IMG/VR virus record: IMGVR_UViG_3300043539_000496
Span: 1-64,000 of that record
DNA: 64,000 nt
Source: a virus
Reading direction: 5' to 3' (one strand)
Part shown: positions 49,729 to 56,419 of the stretch, in pieces
Layout: every line of letters starts with the position of its first letter
Numbering within the stretch: the first letter of the stretch is position 1
Position numbers and translations under genes: made by a program
The notes under the pieces: model-generated
The model's database searches: none
Seen by the model: only the letters and a program-made list of their open reading frames with translations
Told to the model about the DNA's origin: nothing

Positions 49729-51306
49729 CTAAGGAGTCTGACAAATTACTGTTACGTTAGGAGTGAAATTAGTTGTTAAAACTGGGAAGTTATAAACTGG
49801 TTCACAAACCGGTTCAACACATCCTTCAATTTCCATACCTGTACACTGAGAACACTCTTCTAACCATGCATCAACAAAAGTTTCAAATGCAGCAATACGA
49901 TCACAAGTGATAACTTCTAACAAGTATTGATCATTATCAAATGTACTGGTTGGGTTATTGAAACGTGGAACATTGTGTTGCAAGAAATATCTTGTATACA
50001 AAGTATTTCTATTGATAAAATCAAACACACTGTAACCTTGAGTAATCTCACGGATACGGAAGTCTGAATGGAAGAAGTTTTGTCTGTATTGTTCAGATAA
50101 AATTATATCTCTTGCAACTGACTCACCTAATCCCATTGCTTGTCTTCCTTCACATTCTGTAACAACACATACTCCATCAAACAAACATGGATCACCATTT
50201 AAGTCTACTTCAGAAGCATACAATCTTACTGGCTCTAATTCATAGAAGTCAGAGATTTGGAATGTACAGTTTTGGAATTTAGTATCTACATAAGCTCCAT
50301 TAAGAACTAATCCAGCACAACCATCAGGAGTGTGTCCTGGAGATACATAATGATCCCAAGTATCAACACCATTAGCAGCTAAGAAAGAAGCACTTGTTCC
50401 TGGTGCATACCAAGGAGTACCTGTCTCATCAACTAAGATGATTTGCATAAATGGAGAGATAACTGGATATCTTGTAATAGCCTCAGCCCATTGTTTGAAG
50501 ATTAATGTAGAGTCAATTACTACTGGAGCAATTGCACCATCAGGACAACATCCACCATATGCAGAAGCAATGATGTAAGAGTTGTGGTTAAGTAATCTTA
50601 ATGCAGGAGAACCTTTAACATCAACACGTAATGTATAAGTCTCACCACAGAAAAATTCTTTACAACAGTTAGCACCAACACCAGCTGTTACAACAAATAT
50701 AGGTTGTGTACCATCACCATCTTCAGGAATAAGTTCATCACTAGTTGTAGCTGTATCAGCTGTTGTCCAATCTGAACCACCATTTACAATTTCTACAAAA
50801 GTAACTACACCACCTACTACAGTGATATTAACTACTAATCCAGTGCCTGCACCAGATAATGGAATGTCTGTATACACACCATCAACTAAGTTAACACCTG
50901 GATCACCAGCACCAGCCGTAGATAATGATAATGCAACACTATCAGTCCAAGCTGTGTTACCAATATGGATAACATTATTTTGTGGTAAACATGGATCTAC
51001 ACGGTAGAACTTGTTTACATATCTTGGATTAATTTCCTTAGACTTGTTAGATTCTAAGTATCCTCCGTGGAAAGGACCAATTTTATCATTTTGATAAATT
51101 GAACCTGCAGCAAGAATAAGGTTACAACAACCAACCGTAACAGCATTATAAATTGTTGGAACTACAGTCCAGTTTCTAGGATTAACAAATCCAAATTGAC
51201 CACCTTCAAAAATATTTCCAGTAGTACCAAGTTGACCACCATTAAGATCAGTATAACCTTCTGTTCCCACAAAGGTTTTTCTAAAGGCATGATTAAAATA
51301 ACTCAT
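49729..51306 (-). CDS. Conserved virion protein, candidate auxiliary capsid/decoration protein
   Basis: A 525-aa protein opening MSYFNHAFRKTFVGTEGYTD, with LTxGQ-like GGQFGFVNPRNW, a block I associate with an abundant structural protein of crAss-like phages. Residues of about 119-212 look like an inserted Gly/Val/Thr-rich beta domain (GVYTDIPLSGAGTGLVVNIT, VNGGSDWTTADTAT) of the kind often added to capsid decoration and tail proteins. The C-terminal 150 residues return to conserved sequence with DILLSEQYRQNFF-like and FETFVDAWLEEC patterns and CxxC/CVEPVCEPV. Strong signals surround it: a promoter-like motif 32 bases upstream and a terminator downstream, so it is probably made in high copy. 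Podoviruses have no sheath, so a head decoration role fits best, but this is inferred. Confidence 0.78.
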   Translation of the reverse strand: MSYFNHAFRKTFVGTEGYTDLNGGQLGTTGNIFEGGQFGFVNPRNWTVVPTIYNAVTVGCCNLILAAGSIYQNDKIGPFHGGYLESNKSKEINPRYVNKFYRVDPCLPQNNVIHIGNTAWTDSVALSLSTAGAGDPGVNLVDGVYTDIPLSGAGTGLVVNITVVGGVVTFVEIVNGGSDWTTADTATTSDELIPEDGDGTQPIFVVTAGVGANCCKEFFCGETYTLRVDVKGSPALRLLNHNSYIIASAYGGCCPDGAIAPVVIDSTLIFKQWAEAITRYPVISPFMQIILVDETGTPWYAPGTSASFLAANGVDTWDHYVSPGHTPDGCAGLVLNGAYVDTKFQNCTFQISDFYELEPVRLYASEVDLNGDPCLFDGVCVVTECEGRQAMGLGESVARDIILSEQYRQNFFHSDFRIREITQGYSVFDFINRNTLYTRYFLQHNVPRFNNPTSTFDNDQYLLEVITCDRIAAFETFVDAWLEECSQCTGMEIEGCVEPVCEPVYNFPVLTTNFTPNVTVICQTP

Positions 51307-51338
51307 TGTTTTTTGTTTTAGTTAATAAATATATACTA

Positions 51339-51351
51339 TAATATACTAAAA
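51339..51351 (-). promoter_or_regulatory. Candidate late promoter, TTTTAGTATATTA, with overlapping inverted repeat
   Basis: Lies 32 bases before the 525-aa gene in a 76-base AT-rich gap. An inverted repeat (AAAAGTTTTGA ... TCAAAAACTTTT, 51348-51374) overlaps its upstream end. The same 13-base motif precedes the tail unit. The inverted repeat could be an operator or a weak end for the ferritin transcript. Confidence 0.45.
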
Positions 51352-51382
51352 GTTTTTGAAATATCAAAACTTTTAAAAAAAT

Positions 51383-51997
51383 TTATCCGGCCATTTCATT
51401 ATCAAGTAATCTAAGAGCAATCTTATCTGTACCAAAAGCTTCAAGTTTATCCATCCAAGTTTGAGTTTTATCATGTTCTTCCACTTGTTCTTTTAGATAA
51501 GCAAGACATAATTCATACAACATATGATCACCATCAGACAATGCATGATTAGCCATTTCTTTTATTTGTTTAGATACTTCTATTTCATGTTCAAATGACA
51601 TCTTAATAATTTCAGGAAGACCTGAAAAAGTTTGTTTAGGTTGATCTAATCTAGGTGTAGCCGGTTGGATACCAAATGACAACATATACTTTCTTGCTAT
51701 ATCAGCATGTTTCATTTCTTCATCTGAGTATGTTCTCCATAATGCTGCTGCACCCATGTAACCTTCATTGTTTAACCACATAGACATTGATAGATATATT
51801 CTTGCTGAATATTCTTCTTGTTGTATTCTATAGTTAAGATAACTAGCACATGAATCATCTAGTAGAGGATTCTTTGTTTTAGTTGTAGGAACTTCTGTTG
51901 TAGTACCTTCACTAGGTTTAGAAATATCCATATGTTTATTTTCTAATCCCACAACTGTATTAGTTGGTCTTTTTAAAGATCTTGGTTTTGCTTCCAT
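51383..51997 (-). CDS. Non-haem ferritin with N-terminal extension
   Basis: A 204-aa protein whose residues 45-195 form a four-helix ferritin with all expected ferroxidase residues. Aligned to E. coli FtnA these are Glu61 (E17), Tyr68 (Y24), Glu93 and Glu94 (E49, E50), His97 (H53), Glu138 (E94), Gln171 (Q127) and Glu174 (E130). It should oxidise Fe(II) and store iron in a 24-subunit shell. The first 44 residues are extra: basic, Pro/Thr-rich and disordered, perhaps a tail that tethers the protein to something else. It starts 2 bases after the stop of the 232-aa structural gene and has no promoter of its own, so it should be made late, with the virion. It may limit oxidative damage, sequester iron in the lysing cell, or travel in the particle. 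The fold is certain; the role is unknown. Confidence 0.93.
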   Translation of the reverse strand: MEAKPRSLKRPTNTVVGLENKHMDISKPSEGTTTEVPTTKTKNPLLDDSCASYLNYRIQQEEYSARIYLSMSMWLNNEGYMGAAALWRTYSDEEMKHADIARKYMLSFGIQPATPRLDQPKQTFSGLPEIIKMSFEHEIEVSKQIKEMANHALSDGDHMLYELCLAYLKEQVEEHDKTQTWMDKLEAFGTDKIALRLLDNEMAG

Positions 51998-51999
51998 AA

Positions 52000-52698
52000 T
52001 TAGTTACTTCTTTCTGCAGATTCTTGTGTTCTAGAGAACTGATTTCCAGATTCTATATCTCCAGCTAAGATACTTACTGCTTCGTCTATTATTAATTCTA
52101 TTATATCATCTTTGAATTCTGATTGTACTTCTGTAGTAGAAATGATTCCCGTGTAGGGATCTGAACACCCGTTTATTTGTATCTTAATAGGTTGTCTATA
52201 ATAAGTAAGTTGTGCATCAGATACATCAAACTCATTGTTTGTATAAACGTGTACTGTATCATTAATCAAAGTAGCAAATGTTTCTGCCCAATCAAAACTT
52301 GGTTGCTTTAATTTATCTCTTAGAAGTTGATTTAAATTACCTTCTTCTGCAAGATAAACATTCATTCTTCTTTTATCACAACATTCTTTTTTAGCATAGA
52401 CATCTACTCTTTTCCACTGTAAATAATCTTGAGGAATGTTTCCCTCATAGTATTGATCTTTTTTTATTGTGGAAAACGGTTCTTTTATTAATAACTTTTG
52501 TAAGTCATCTTTTCTACGAGTAGATTGTTCATCACCTTCTTTAACTATATTAAGACCATGAAGTTGTCTTCTAACCCATTCTACCTGAGCTTTATTAAAA
52601 GACTCAACAATTTGCCAGCAGTTTATATTATCATAATCCTGACTGTCAAGCTTGTTAAGCCTCTGTTTCATCTTTATGGTAATAGTACTATTAAGCAT
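52000..52698 (-). CDS. Conserved crAss-like connector-type structural protein
   Basis: A 232-aa protein with motifs I recognise from crAss-like structural genes: NKAQVEWVRRQLHGLN (35-50), EGDEQSTRRKDDLQKLL, PQDYLQWKRVDVYAKKECC, KRRMNVYLAEEGNLNQLLRD, KPSFDW-like QPSFDWAETF, NNEFDVSDAQLTYYRQP, and IIELIIDEAVSILAGDIES near the C terminus. It is mixed alpha/beta with a conserved CC pair. Position after the capsid block and conservation suggest a head-tail connector or ring protein. Translation may start at Met1 or at Met10 (MKQRLNKLDS), since the family usually begins close to the latter. The stop is followed after 2 bases by the ferritin start. Confidence 0.8.
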   Translation of the reverse strand: MLNSTITIKMKQRLNKLDSQDYDNINCWQIVESFNKAQVEWVRRQLHGLNIVKEGDEQSTRRKDDLQKLLIKEPFSTIKKDQYYEGNIPQDYLQWKRVDVYAKKECCDKRRMNVYLAEEGNLNQLLRDKLKQPSFDWAETFATLINDTVHVYTNNEFDVSDAQLTYYRQPIKIQINGCSDPYTGIISTTEVQSEFKDDIIELIIDEAVSILAGDIESGNQFSRTQESAERSN

Positions 52699-52701
52699 GT
52701 C

Positions 52702-53184
52702 TTACTTCTTTTTTCTTTTTATAGCTCCACCTTTTTTTCTAATCAAAGGAGTTGTATGACCAAGAGTAGTATTTCCAAAACCTCCTCCTTTTATAGGACC
52801 CAAATCAGGAGGAACTAAATCTCTCATTCTTACACTATCTGGTGGAGTTGTATTTTGGCTTCCATAACCTCTTAATGGTATATGACCAGGAGTAGTATTT
52901 CCATAAGGTCCACCAGGTACTGGTTTAGAAGGTTTTGGTGTACTAACTGGTGCAGATGATGTATTTATCAGTGCATCAAATGCTGCATCATCTGCTGCCA
53001 TTCTACCCATACCAGATCCACCACCATTATCTTTTCTTGGCAATGGTGCATTTTTAGGAACATTATATCCTCCATTTTTAAACATTGCTTTTATTTTTTC
53101 TCCACCTTCTCTAAAGAATTTAAGTGGATTACCTAGTGGAGCTCCAGTAGGACTTTTCTTAACTTGTGTTTTTTTAGTTGCCAT
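52702..53184 (-). CDS. Basic Gly/Pro-rich 160-aa protein
   Basis: First of the small basic proteins before the connector gene. It contains FFREGGEKIKAMFKNGGYNVPKN with two double-glycine motifs, a Pro/Ser-rich disordered middle, and an internal repeat (PYGNTTPGHIPL and GFGNTTLGHTTPL). It ends KKGGAIKRKKK, a tail type shared with two other small proteins in the island. No known fold, and no membrane segment. It could bind DNA or RNA, or dock on the virion by its basic tail. Function unknown. Confidence 0.65.
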   Translation of the reverse strand: MATKKTQVKKSPTGAPLGNPLKFFREGGEKIKAMFKNGGYNVPKNAPLPRKDNGGGSGMGRMAADDAAFDALINTSSAPVSTPKPSKPVPGGPYGNTTPGHIPLRGYGSQNTTPPDSVRMRDLVPPDLGPIKGGGFGNTTLGHTTPLIRKKGGAIKRKKK

Positions 53185-53186
53185 GA

Positions 53187-53333
53187 TTATTTATTTTTAG
53201 CCATTTTTTTAAAAGTTCTTGCAAGAGCTGCTCTCTTAGGAGTACAAGTAGGTTTAGACATTGGAGTACAGTAACCTTTATGTTTAGGGTTAACTGCTTT
53301 TTGTATCCATTTCTTATCCTTCTTTTCAGCCAT
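53187..53333 (-). CDS. 48-aa conserved basic protein (KKWIQKAxNPKHKGYCTP type)
   Basis: Hand-translated small gene, MAEKKDKKWIQKAVNPKHKG followed by YCTPMSKPTCTPKRAALART and FKKMAKNK. It has 2 cysteines in CTP motifs and a C-terminal basic helix. I recall small proteins of this pattern (KWIQKAI..., CTP, ALAKTFKKMAK) in many phage genomes of Bacteroidota. It fits exactly between its neighbours with 2-base gaps on each side, which supports coding. Role unknown; a nucleic-acid or virion minor protein. Confidence 0.72.
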   Translation of the reverse strand: MAEKKDKKWIQKAVNPKHKGYCTPMSKPTCTPKRAALARTFKKMAKNK

Positions 53334-53335
53334 GA

Positions 53336-53674
53336 TTATTTCTTTTTAGTAGTTTTTTTAATAACACCTCTACCGATCAAAATATCTTTTTTTGTAATCT
53401 TACCATCTCCTGATAAGTCTTTAAATCCACCTGATTTAAATTTTCTTTTACCACAACTACCATCTGGCATTCTTACATCACCACCTTTACAAACAGGAAG
53501 TGAAGCAGAACCCCCATTTTTTAAACTACGACCACTATAGACTCTAGGATTATTATCATATAAAGGAATCATTTTTCCAGCAGCACCACCAGCTGCCATC
53601 TTTTTTATTTTGGCAACTTTAGCACCACCATTTGACATCATCTTACCTCCACAGCCTGACATACACTTTTTCAT
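53336..53674 (-). CDS. 112-aa basic protein with EF-hand-like loop
   Basis: Starts MKKCMSGCGGKMMSNGG, with a CMSGCGG pair and several SNGG/AAGG/KNGG/SGG motifs. A CKGGDVRMPDGSCG two-cysteine hairpin lies at about residues 62-75. Residues 86-98, DLSGDGKITKKDI, follow the EF-hand/dockerin pattern (D-x-S-G-D-G-x-I-x-x-x-D), then LIGRGVI and a Lys-rich end. I recall DLTGDGKxTxxDxLxGRGV as a frequent small-protein motif in these phages. Calcium binding is likely from the loop but not proven. It overlaps the start of the preceding gene's stop by 4 bases (ATGA type). Confidence 0.7.
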   Translation of the reverse strand: MKKCMSGCGGKMMSNGGAKVAKIKKMAAGGAAGKMIPLYDNNPRVYSGRSLKNGGSASLPVCKGGDVRMPDGSCGKRKFKSGGFKDLSGDGKITKKDILIGRGVIKKTTKKK

Positions 53675-53979
53675 TTTTTCTTAGTTTTAGATTTTACACT
53701 TCCACCTCTTTTTGCTTCTGGTGTAGGATTGTTAATTGTATATCGTGATGCTTTTATTGCTTCCTTTTTTTTCAGGTTAGGATCAGCTTTTCTAAGTTCT
53801 TTTGCACCCTGTACAACAGCTCTTCTTTTTTTAATTGCATCACTAAGCATCTTAGTTCCAACACCTATTGCACCAGAAATTGTAGTTGCAAGACCAGCAA
53901 TTCTACCACCTTTACCAGGATCTTTTTGTCCACCATTAGACATTTTTTTCATTTTTGTAGTTTTAATTGTTTTTTTCAT
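53671..53979 (-). CDS. 102-aa basic protein with small hydrophobic segment
   Basis: Contains MSNGGQKDPGKGGR, then a Gly/Ala-rich hydrophobic helix (IAGLATTISGAIGVGTKML, about residues 27-45), a basic helix (KKRRAVVQGAKELRKADPN) and a KRGGSVKSKTKKK tail. The hydrophobic helix may touch a membrane. Start may be at Met1 or at the internal Met13. Like its neighbours it is small, lysine-rich and packed with a 4-base overlap. Function unknown. Confidence 0.65.
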   Translation of the reverse strand: MKKTIKTTKMKKMSNGGQKDPGKGGRIAGLATTISGAIGVGTKMLSDAIKKRRAVVQGAKELRKADPNLKKKEAIKASRYTINNPTPEAKRGGSVKSKTKKK

Positions 53980-53991
53980 TGTATATATAAT

Positions 53992-54273
53992 TTAACAGTT
54001 CCATTTTCTTAAAGACTTATTGATCCTTGAATCAGGATCATTAGCTGTCTTAGAGCTTGTTAGTTTTTTCTTCATCCCACTCATCCTAGCACAGAAACTT
54101 TTTCTTCTCTTAGCAGACTTACTGTCTGGATCAAGTTTAGAAGGTTTAGTAGTTACAGCTGTCTTAAGTTTACTACCAGGATTAGCTCTTCTATAACTAG
54201 CTACCCCTTTAGAATTAAGACCACCTTCTGGATTCTTACCTTCTTTTCTTTGCCATGCTGGAGACTTTCCCAT
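53992..54273 (-). CDS. Conserved small protein starting MGKSPAWQRKEGKNPEGGLN
   Basis: 93 aa. The frame is open farther upstream, but the start is placed at ATG 54273 because MGKSPAWQRKEGKNPEGGLN is the N terminus of a small family I know from many phages and some bacteria. Conserved parts follow: SYRRANPGSKL, then SFCARMSGMKKKLTSSKTAN and DPDSRINKSLRKWNC at the C terminus. This choice leaves a 38-base overlap with the preceding gene. The protein is basic with a conserved central and terminal Cys. Function of the family is unclear; the context (late phage genes) suggests a minor virion or nucleic-acid-binding role. Confidence 0.78.
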   Translation of the reverse strand: MGKSPAWQRKEGKNPEGGLNSKGVASYRRANPGSKLKTAVTTKPSKLDPDSKSAKRRKSFCARMSGMKKKLTSSKTANDPDSRINKSLRKWNC

Positions 54274-54526
54274 TTCCTTTACCTTTATATTTATAGTCAG
54301 GATTATCTTTGTGCCACTTCTTAGTTGCAGCAACACCTTGTTTAACTGTTTTTGCTCTACCTTTTTTAGTTAAGTCTATAGTATCCCACTGTCCTTTATC
54401 TTTGGTAGGATGGTTGACCATTATGTGACCAACCTTTCCTTCACCTTTTTTTGTAGTCTTTTTATATACTACATGTTTCTCACCACCGGCAGTAACTTTT
54501 ACCTTCTTAGTTTTTGCCTGTGCCAT
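54236..54526 (-). CDS. 96-aa conserved basic protein
   Basis: A basic protein with VGHIMVNHPTKDKGQWDTID followed by LTKKGRAKTVKQGVAATKKW. The VNHPTKDKGxWDTIDLTKK block is conserved in homologues I recall from crAss-like phages. It looks like a small alpha/beta domain with basic tails (KVKVTAGGEKHVVYKK at the start). Its 3' end overlaps the next gene by 38 bases. Function unknown. Confidence 0.7.
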   Translation of the reverse strand: MAQAKTKKVKVTAGGEKHVVYKKTTKKGEGKVGHIMVNHPTKDKGQWDTIDLTKKGRAKTVKQGVAATKKWHKDNPDYKYKGKGNGKVSSMAKKRR

Positions 54527-54528
54527 AA

Positions 54529-54759
54529 TTACTTACTAAAGTTTTTTAAAACATTCATTTGTTCTTTAGCAAGATTTGCAATATCAGTCATCATCTTTTT
54601 ATCCTTACGGATATCCTCTGCTCTTTTTAAAGTACTTAATGCAGATTCTACTTCCCATTTTCTCATCTCAGCTTTATTACTACCAAGTCCAATTGATATA
54701 CTTGTTGTACTTGCTTTTTTAGCTGGTGCTTTTTTAGTTGTTGTTTTTTTAACAGCCAT
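54529..54759 (-). CDS. 76-aa basic helical protein
   Basis: A Lys/Ala-rich N terminus (MAVKKTTTKKAPAKKAST) resembling histone-like tails, followed by a helical domain from residue 25 (NKAEMRKWEVESALSTLKRA, then MMTDIANLAKEQMNVLKNF). The basic tail suggests DNA or RNA binding. Adjacent genes overlap or touch by 1-2 bases. Function unknown. Confidence 0.68.
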   Translation of the reverse strand: MAVKKTTTKKAPAKKASTTSISIGLGSNKAEMRKWEVESALSTLKRAEDIRKDKKMMTDIANLAKEQMNVLKNFSK

Positions 54760-54971
54760 TACTTCTTCTTTTTAGATTTTACACTACCACCTTTTTTAGC
54801 TAAAGTTGTTCTTCCTTTTGGAGGTTTTCTATTTATCATTTTAATCATACCAGGTCTACCCTTTTCTTTTTCCCAATCTTTATAAAATTCAGATGGTGTT
54901 ATGCATTTTTCTTTACCAGTTACTGGGTCTGCATACAACATATATCCTTTTGGACATTTTCCTTTTTCCAT
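54759..54971 (-). CDS. 70-aa basic protein with CPxGY hairpin and KKGGSVKSKKKK tail
   Basis: Begins MEKGKCPKGYMLYADPVTGK then EKCI, a two-cysteine CPxGY...TGxxC motif like those in the 1658-aa protein. The middle is helical (SEFYKDWEKEKG) and the end is RTTLAKKGGSVKSKKKK, almost the same tail as the 102-aa protein. It shares a base with the next gene at each side. It links the small-protein island to the cargo proteins through shared motifs. Function unknown. Confidence 0.68.
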   Translation of the reverse strand: MEKGKCPKGYMLYADPVTGKEKCITPSEFYKDWEKEKGRPGMIKMINRKPPKGRTTLAKKGGSVKSKKKK

Positions 54972-55126
54972 TACTTTTTCTTTTTATTAGTTGCTTTAAT
55001 TTTCTTTTCCTGTTGCAGCATCTGTTTAGTAGGTTTCTTACCAGAACCTTTATTAGCACGGATGTTATCCCAGAGACCTCTCTGGGAATAACTACCGTCT
55101 TTTCTTTTTATCATATCTTTACCCAT
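54971..55126 (-). CDS. 51-aa basic protein (RKDGSYSQRGLWDNIRANKG type)
   Basis: Hand-translated: MGKDMIKRKDGSYSQRGLWD, NIRANKGSGKKPTKQMLQQE, KKIKATNKKKK. The SYSQRGLWDNIRANxGSGKKPT block is a small-protein pattern I recall from many phage genomes. It is strongly basic with a single helix. Stop overlaps the next start. Function unknown; a role in the virion or in nucleic-acid binding is possible. Confidence 0.72.
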   Translation of the reverse strand: MGKDMIKRKDGSYSQRGLWDNIRANKGSGKKPTKQMLQQEKKIKATNKKKK

Positions 55127-55131
55127 TGTTC

Positions 55132-55302
55132 TTAACAAGAAGGTTTAGCTTTTTTAGGAGCTTTAGATATACCACCAACTTTTCCTTTTGGTTTAGTTGT
55201 TGATTTCAAATTAGGATTAGTTCCTCCTACTTTTCCACCTGGTGTTTTATCAGCACCTGTAATTTTCTTTGACTTTGTTTTAGTCACGTTAGCAGCTTTC
55301 AT
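55132..55302 (-). CDS. 56-aa basic Gly/Lys-rich protein
   Basis: Hand-translated: MKAANVTKTKSKKITGADKT, then PGGKVGGTNPNLKSTTKPKG and KVGGISKAPKKAKPSC. It has three KVGG or PGG motifs and a C-terminal Cys, and is probably disordered. Conservation was not recognised, but it has its own ATG, fits the gap after the 340-aa gene exactly, and matches the style of the island. A disordered DNA-binding or linker peptide is possible. Confidence 0.55.
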   Translation of the reverse strand: MKAANVTKTKSKKITGADKTPGGKVGGTNPNLKSTTKPKGKVGGISKAPKKAKPSC

Positions 55303-55314
55303 ATTTATTGTATT

Positions 55315-56337
55315 TTATGTATTCCAATATTTCTCACAAGCTAGGTTAAGATCTTTTAAAATATCCTCATTTAAAGGATTTTTTAAGTGTTCAATAACAT
55401 CAGGTACATTTCTTCCAAGTAAGGCATTTGTCTTAGAATGGTAAATATATCCATCGGGCTTATTAATAATATACTTAAAAAAAACGGAATCACGTACAAT
55501 TGATTTAATTTTTAATGATTCCATATCCATATTTACTGCATCAGTAAATGTTTTTGCTGCTCTTTCTTTGTTATTTTCAGCACCATCACCAGAAATATAT
55601 CTATCCATGTTTTCATAAAGAACATCTAATGGAGTTGATTTTCTGTATTGAGTACTATTAGCATCCACAACTTTTGCAATATAAAATAATTTTGTACTGT
55701 TTTTATCATATAGTTTTTGTAATTCTGAGTAAGCTTTGTTACGGAGTTTTTTGTACTCTGTTCTTACCATTACAGTTTCTTCTTCCTTATCTAGATAAAA
55801 CTTAGGGGGAACTGCTTTTGATCTTGCATCATCAAAACTTTTTGCAATCATTGCAAAGGCACCTGCTTCAATAGCATGTATTTTAATTCTATCAAAAGGT
55901 TTTGTTGGATCTAAATAAACAGGTTCATTACCACATGACATGTCTATCTTATTCCAAAACTCTCTATTATCAGGTTTAAGAAGTTTTACTTGATTCCAAA
56001 AATCTTTATCCTCTGGATCAATAACATTTGCAGCCAACTCTCTTTCTAATTCAGCTACTGAACTTCTTATTTCTTTAATTCTTGCTTCTCTTTCTTCTAT
56101 TTGTAGTAATTTAATTTCAGGAGCAAACTCATTTAATCCTGTAATATATCTTACTACACCATTATTTTCTAGACAAGCTAGTTGTTCATTATGAGTTACT
56201 CCGTCAAATAAACTCATTCCGTACTCTTCTAATCCCATGTTAGAAGCTTTTTTGTCAAAGTAAGGTCTAACAGCAATTGATGTTTTTTTAATACTGCCTA
56301 CCTCTACTTCAACTTTTGTAAAATTTGTTGTTTCCAT
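55315..56337 (-). CDS. Conserved protein following the major capsid gene
   Basis: A 340-aa protein with SIAVRPYFDKKASNMGLEEYG (20-40) and THNEQLACLENNGVVRYITG (48-67) near the N terminus, a coiled coil (about residues 78-105, EEREARIKEIRSSVAELERE) and FDRIKIHAIEAGAFAMIAKS in the middle. It is largely helical, with no signal peptide. I recognise it as a protein regularly found just after the crAss-like capsid gene; its function is not known to me. The leader contains two AAACCAACAA copies and follows the capsid-gene terminator with no promoter in between, so it probably depends on readthrough. Confidence 0.78.
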   Translation of the reverse strand: METTNFTKVEVEVGSIKKTSIAVRPYFDKKASNMGLEEYGMSLFDGVTHNEQLACLENNGVVRYITGLNEFAPEIKLLQIEEREARIKEIRSSVAELERELAANVIDPEDKDFWNQVKLLKPDNREFWNKIDMSCGNEPVYLDPTKPFDRIKIHAIEAGAFAMIAKSFDDARSKAVPPKFYLDKEEETVMVRTEYKKLRNKAYSELQKLYDKNSTKLFYIAKVVDANSTQYRKSTPLDVLYENMDRYISGDGAENNKERAAKTFTDAVNMDMESLKIKSIVRDSVFFKYIINKPDGYIYHSKTNALLGRNVPDVIEHLKNPLNEDILKDLNLACEKYWNT

Positions 56338-56375
56338 TTTTTTGTTGGTTTTTGTTTTTGTTGGTTTTAAAATTT

Positions 56376-56402
56376 AAAAAAAGGGAGGAGTTCCCCCCTC
56401 CC
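56376..56402 (-). terminator. Rho-independent terminator after the major capsid gene
   Basis: On the minus strand GGGAGG, loop GGGGAACT, CCTCCC, then TTTTTTT. It starts 18 bases after the stop of the capsid gene. Only 38 bases separate the T run from the next ATG, and no promoter was seen there. Confidence 0.85.
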
Positions 56403-56419
56403 TTGTATATAGATTCTGA

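Noticed and set aside
51348-51374. Inverted repeat upstream of the 525-aa gene as a terminator for the ferritin transcript
   Set aside because: The stem is almost only A-T and is not followed by a T run on the minus strand; it is listed only as part of the promoter region.
53992-54336. Longer start for the MGKSPAWQRKEG protein
   Set aside because: The extra N-terminal 21 residues do not resemble the family and would deepen the overlap with the preceding gene; the ATG at 54273 fits the conserved N terminus.
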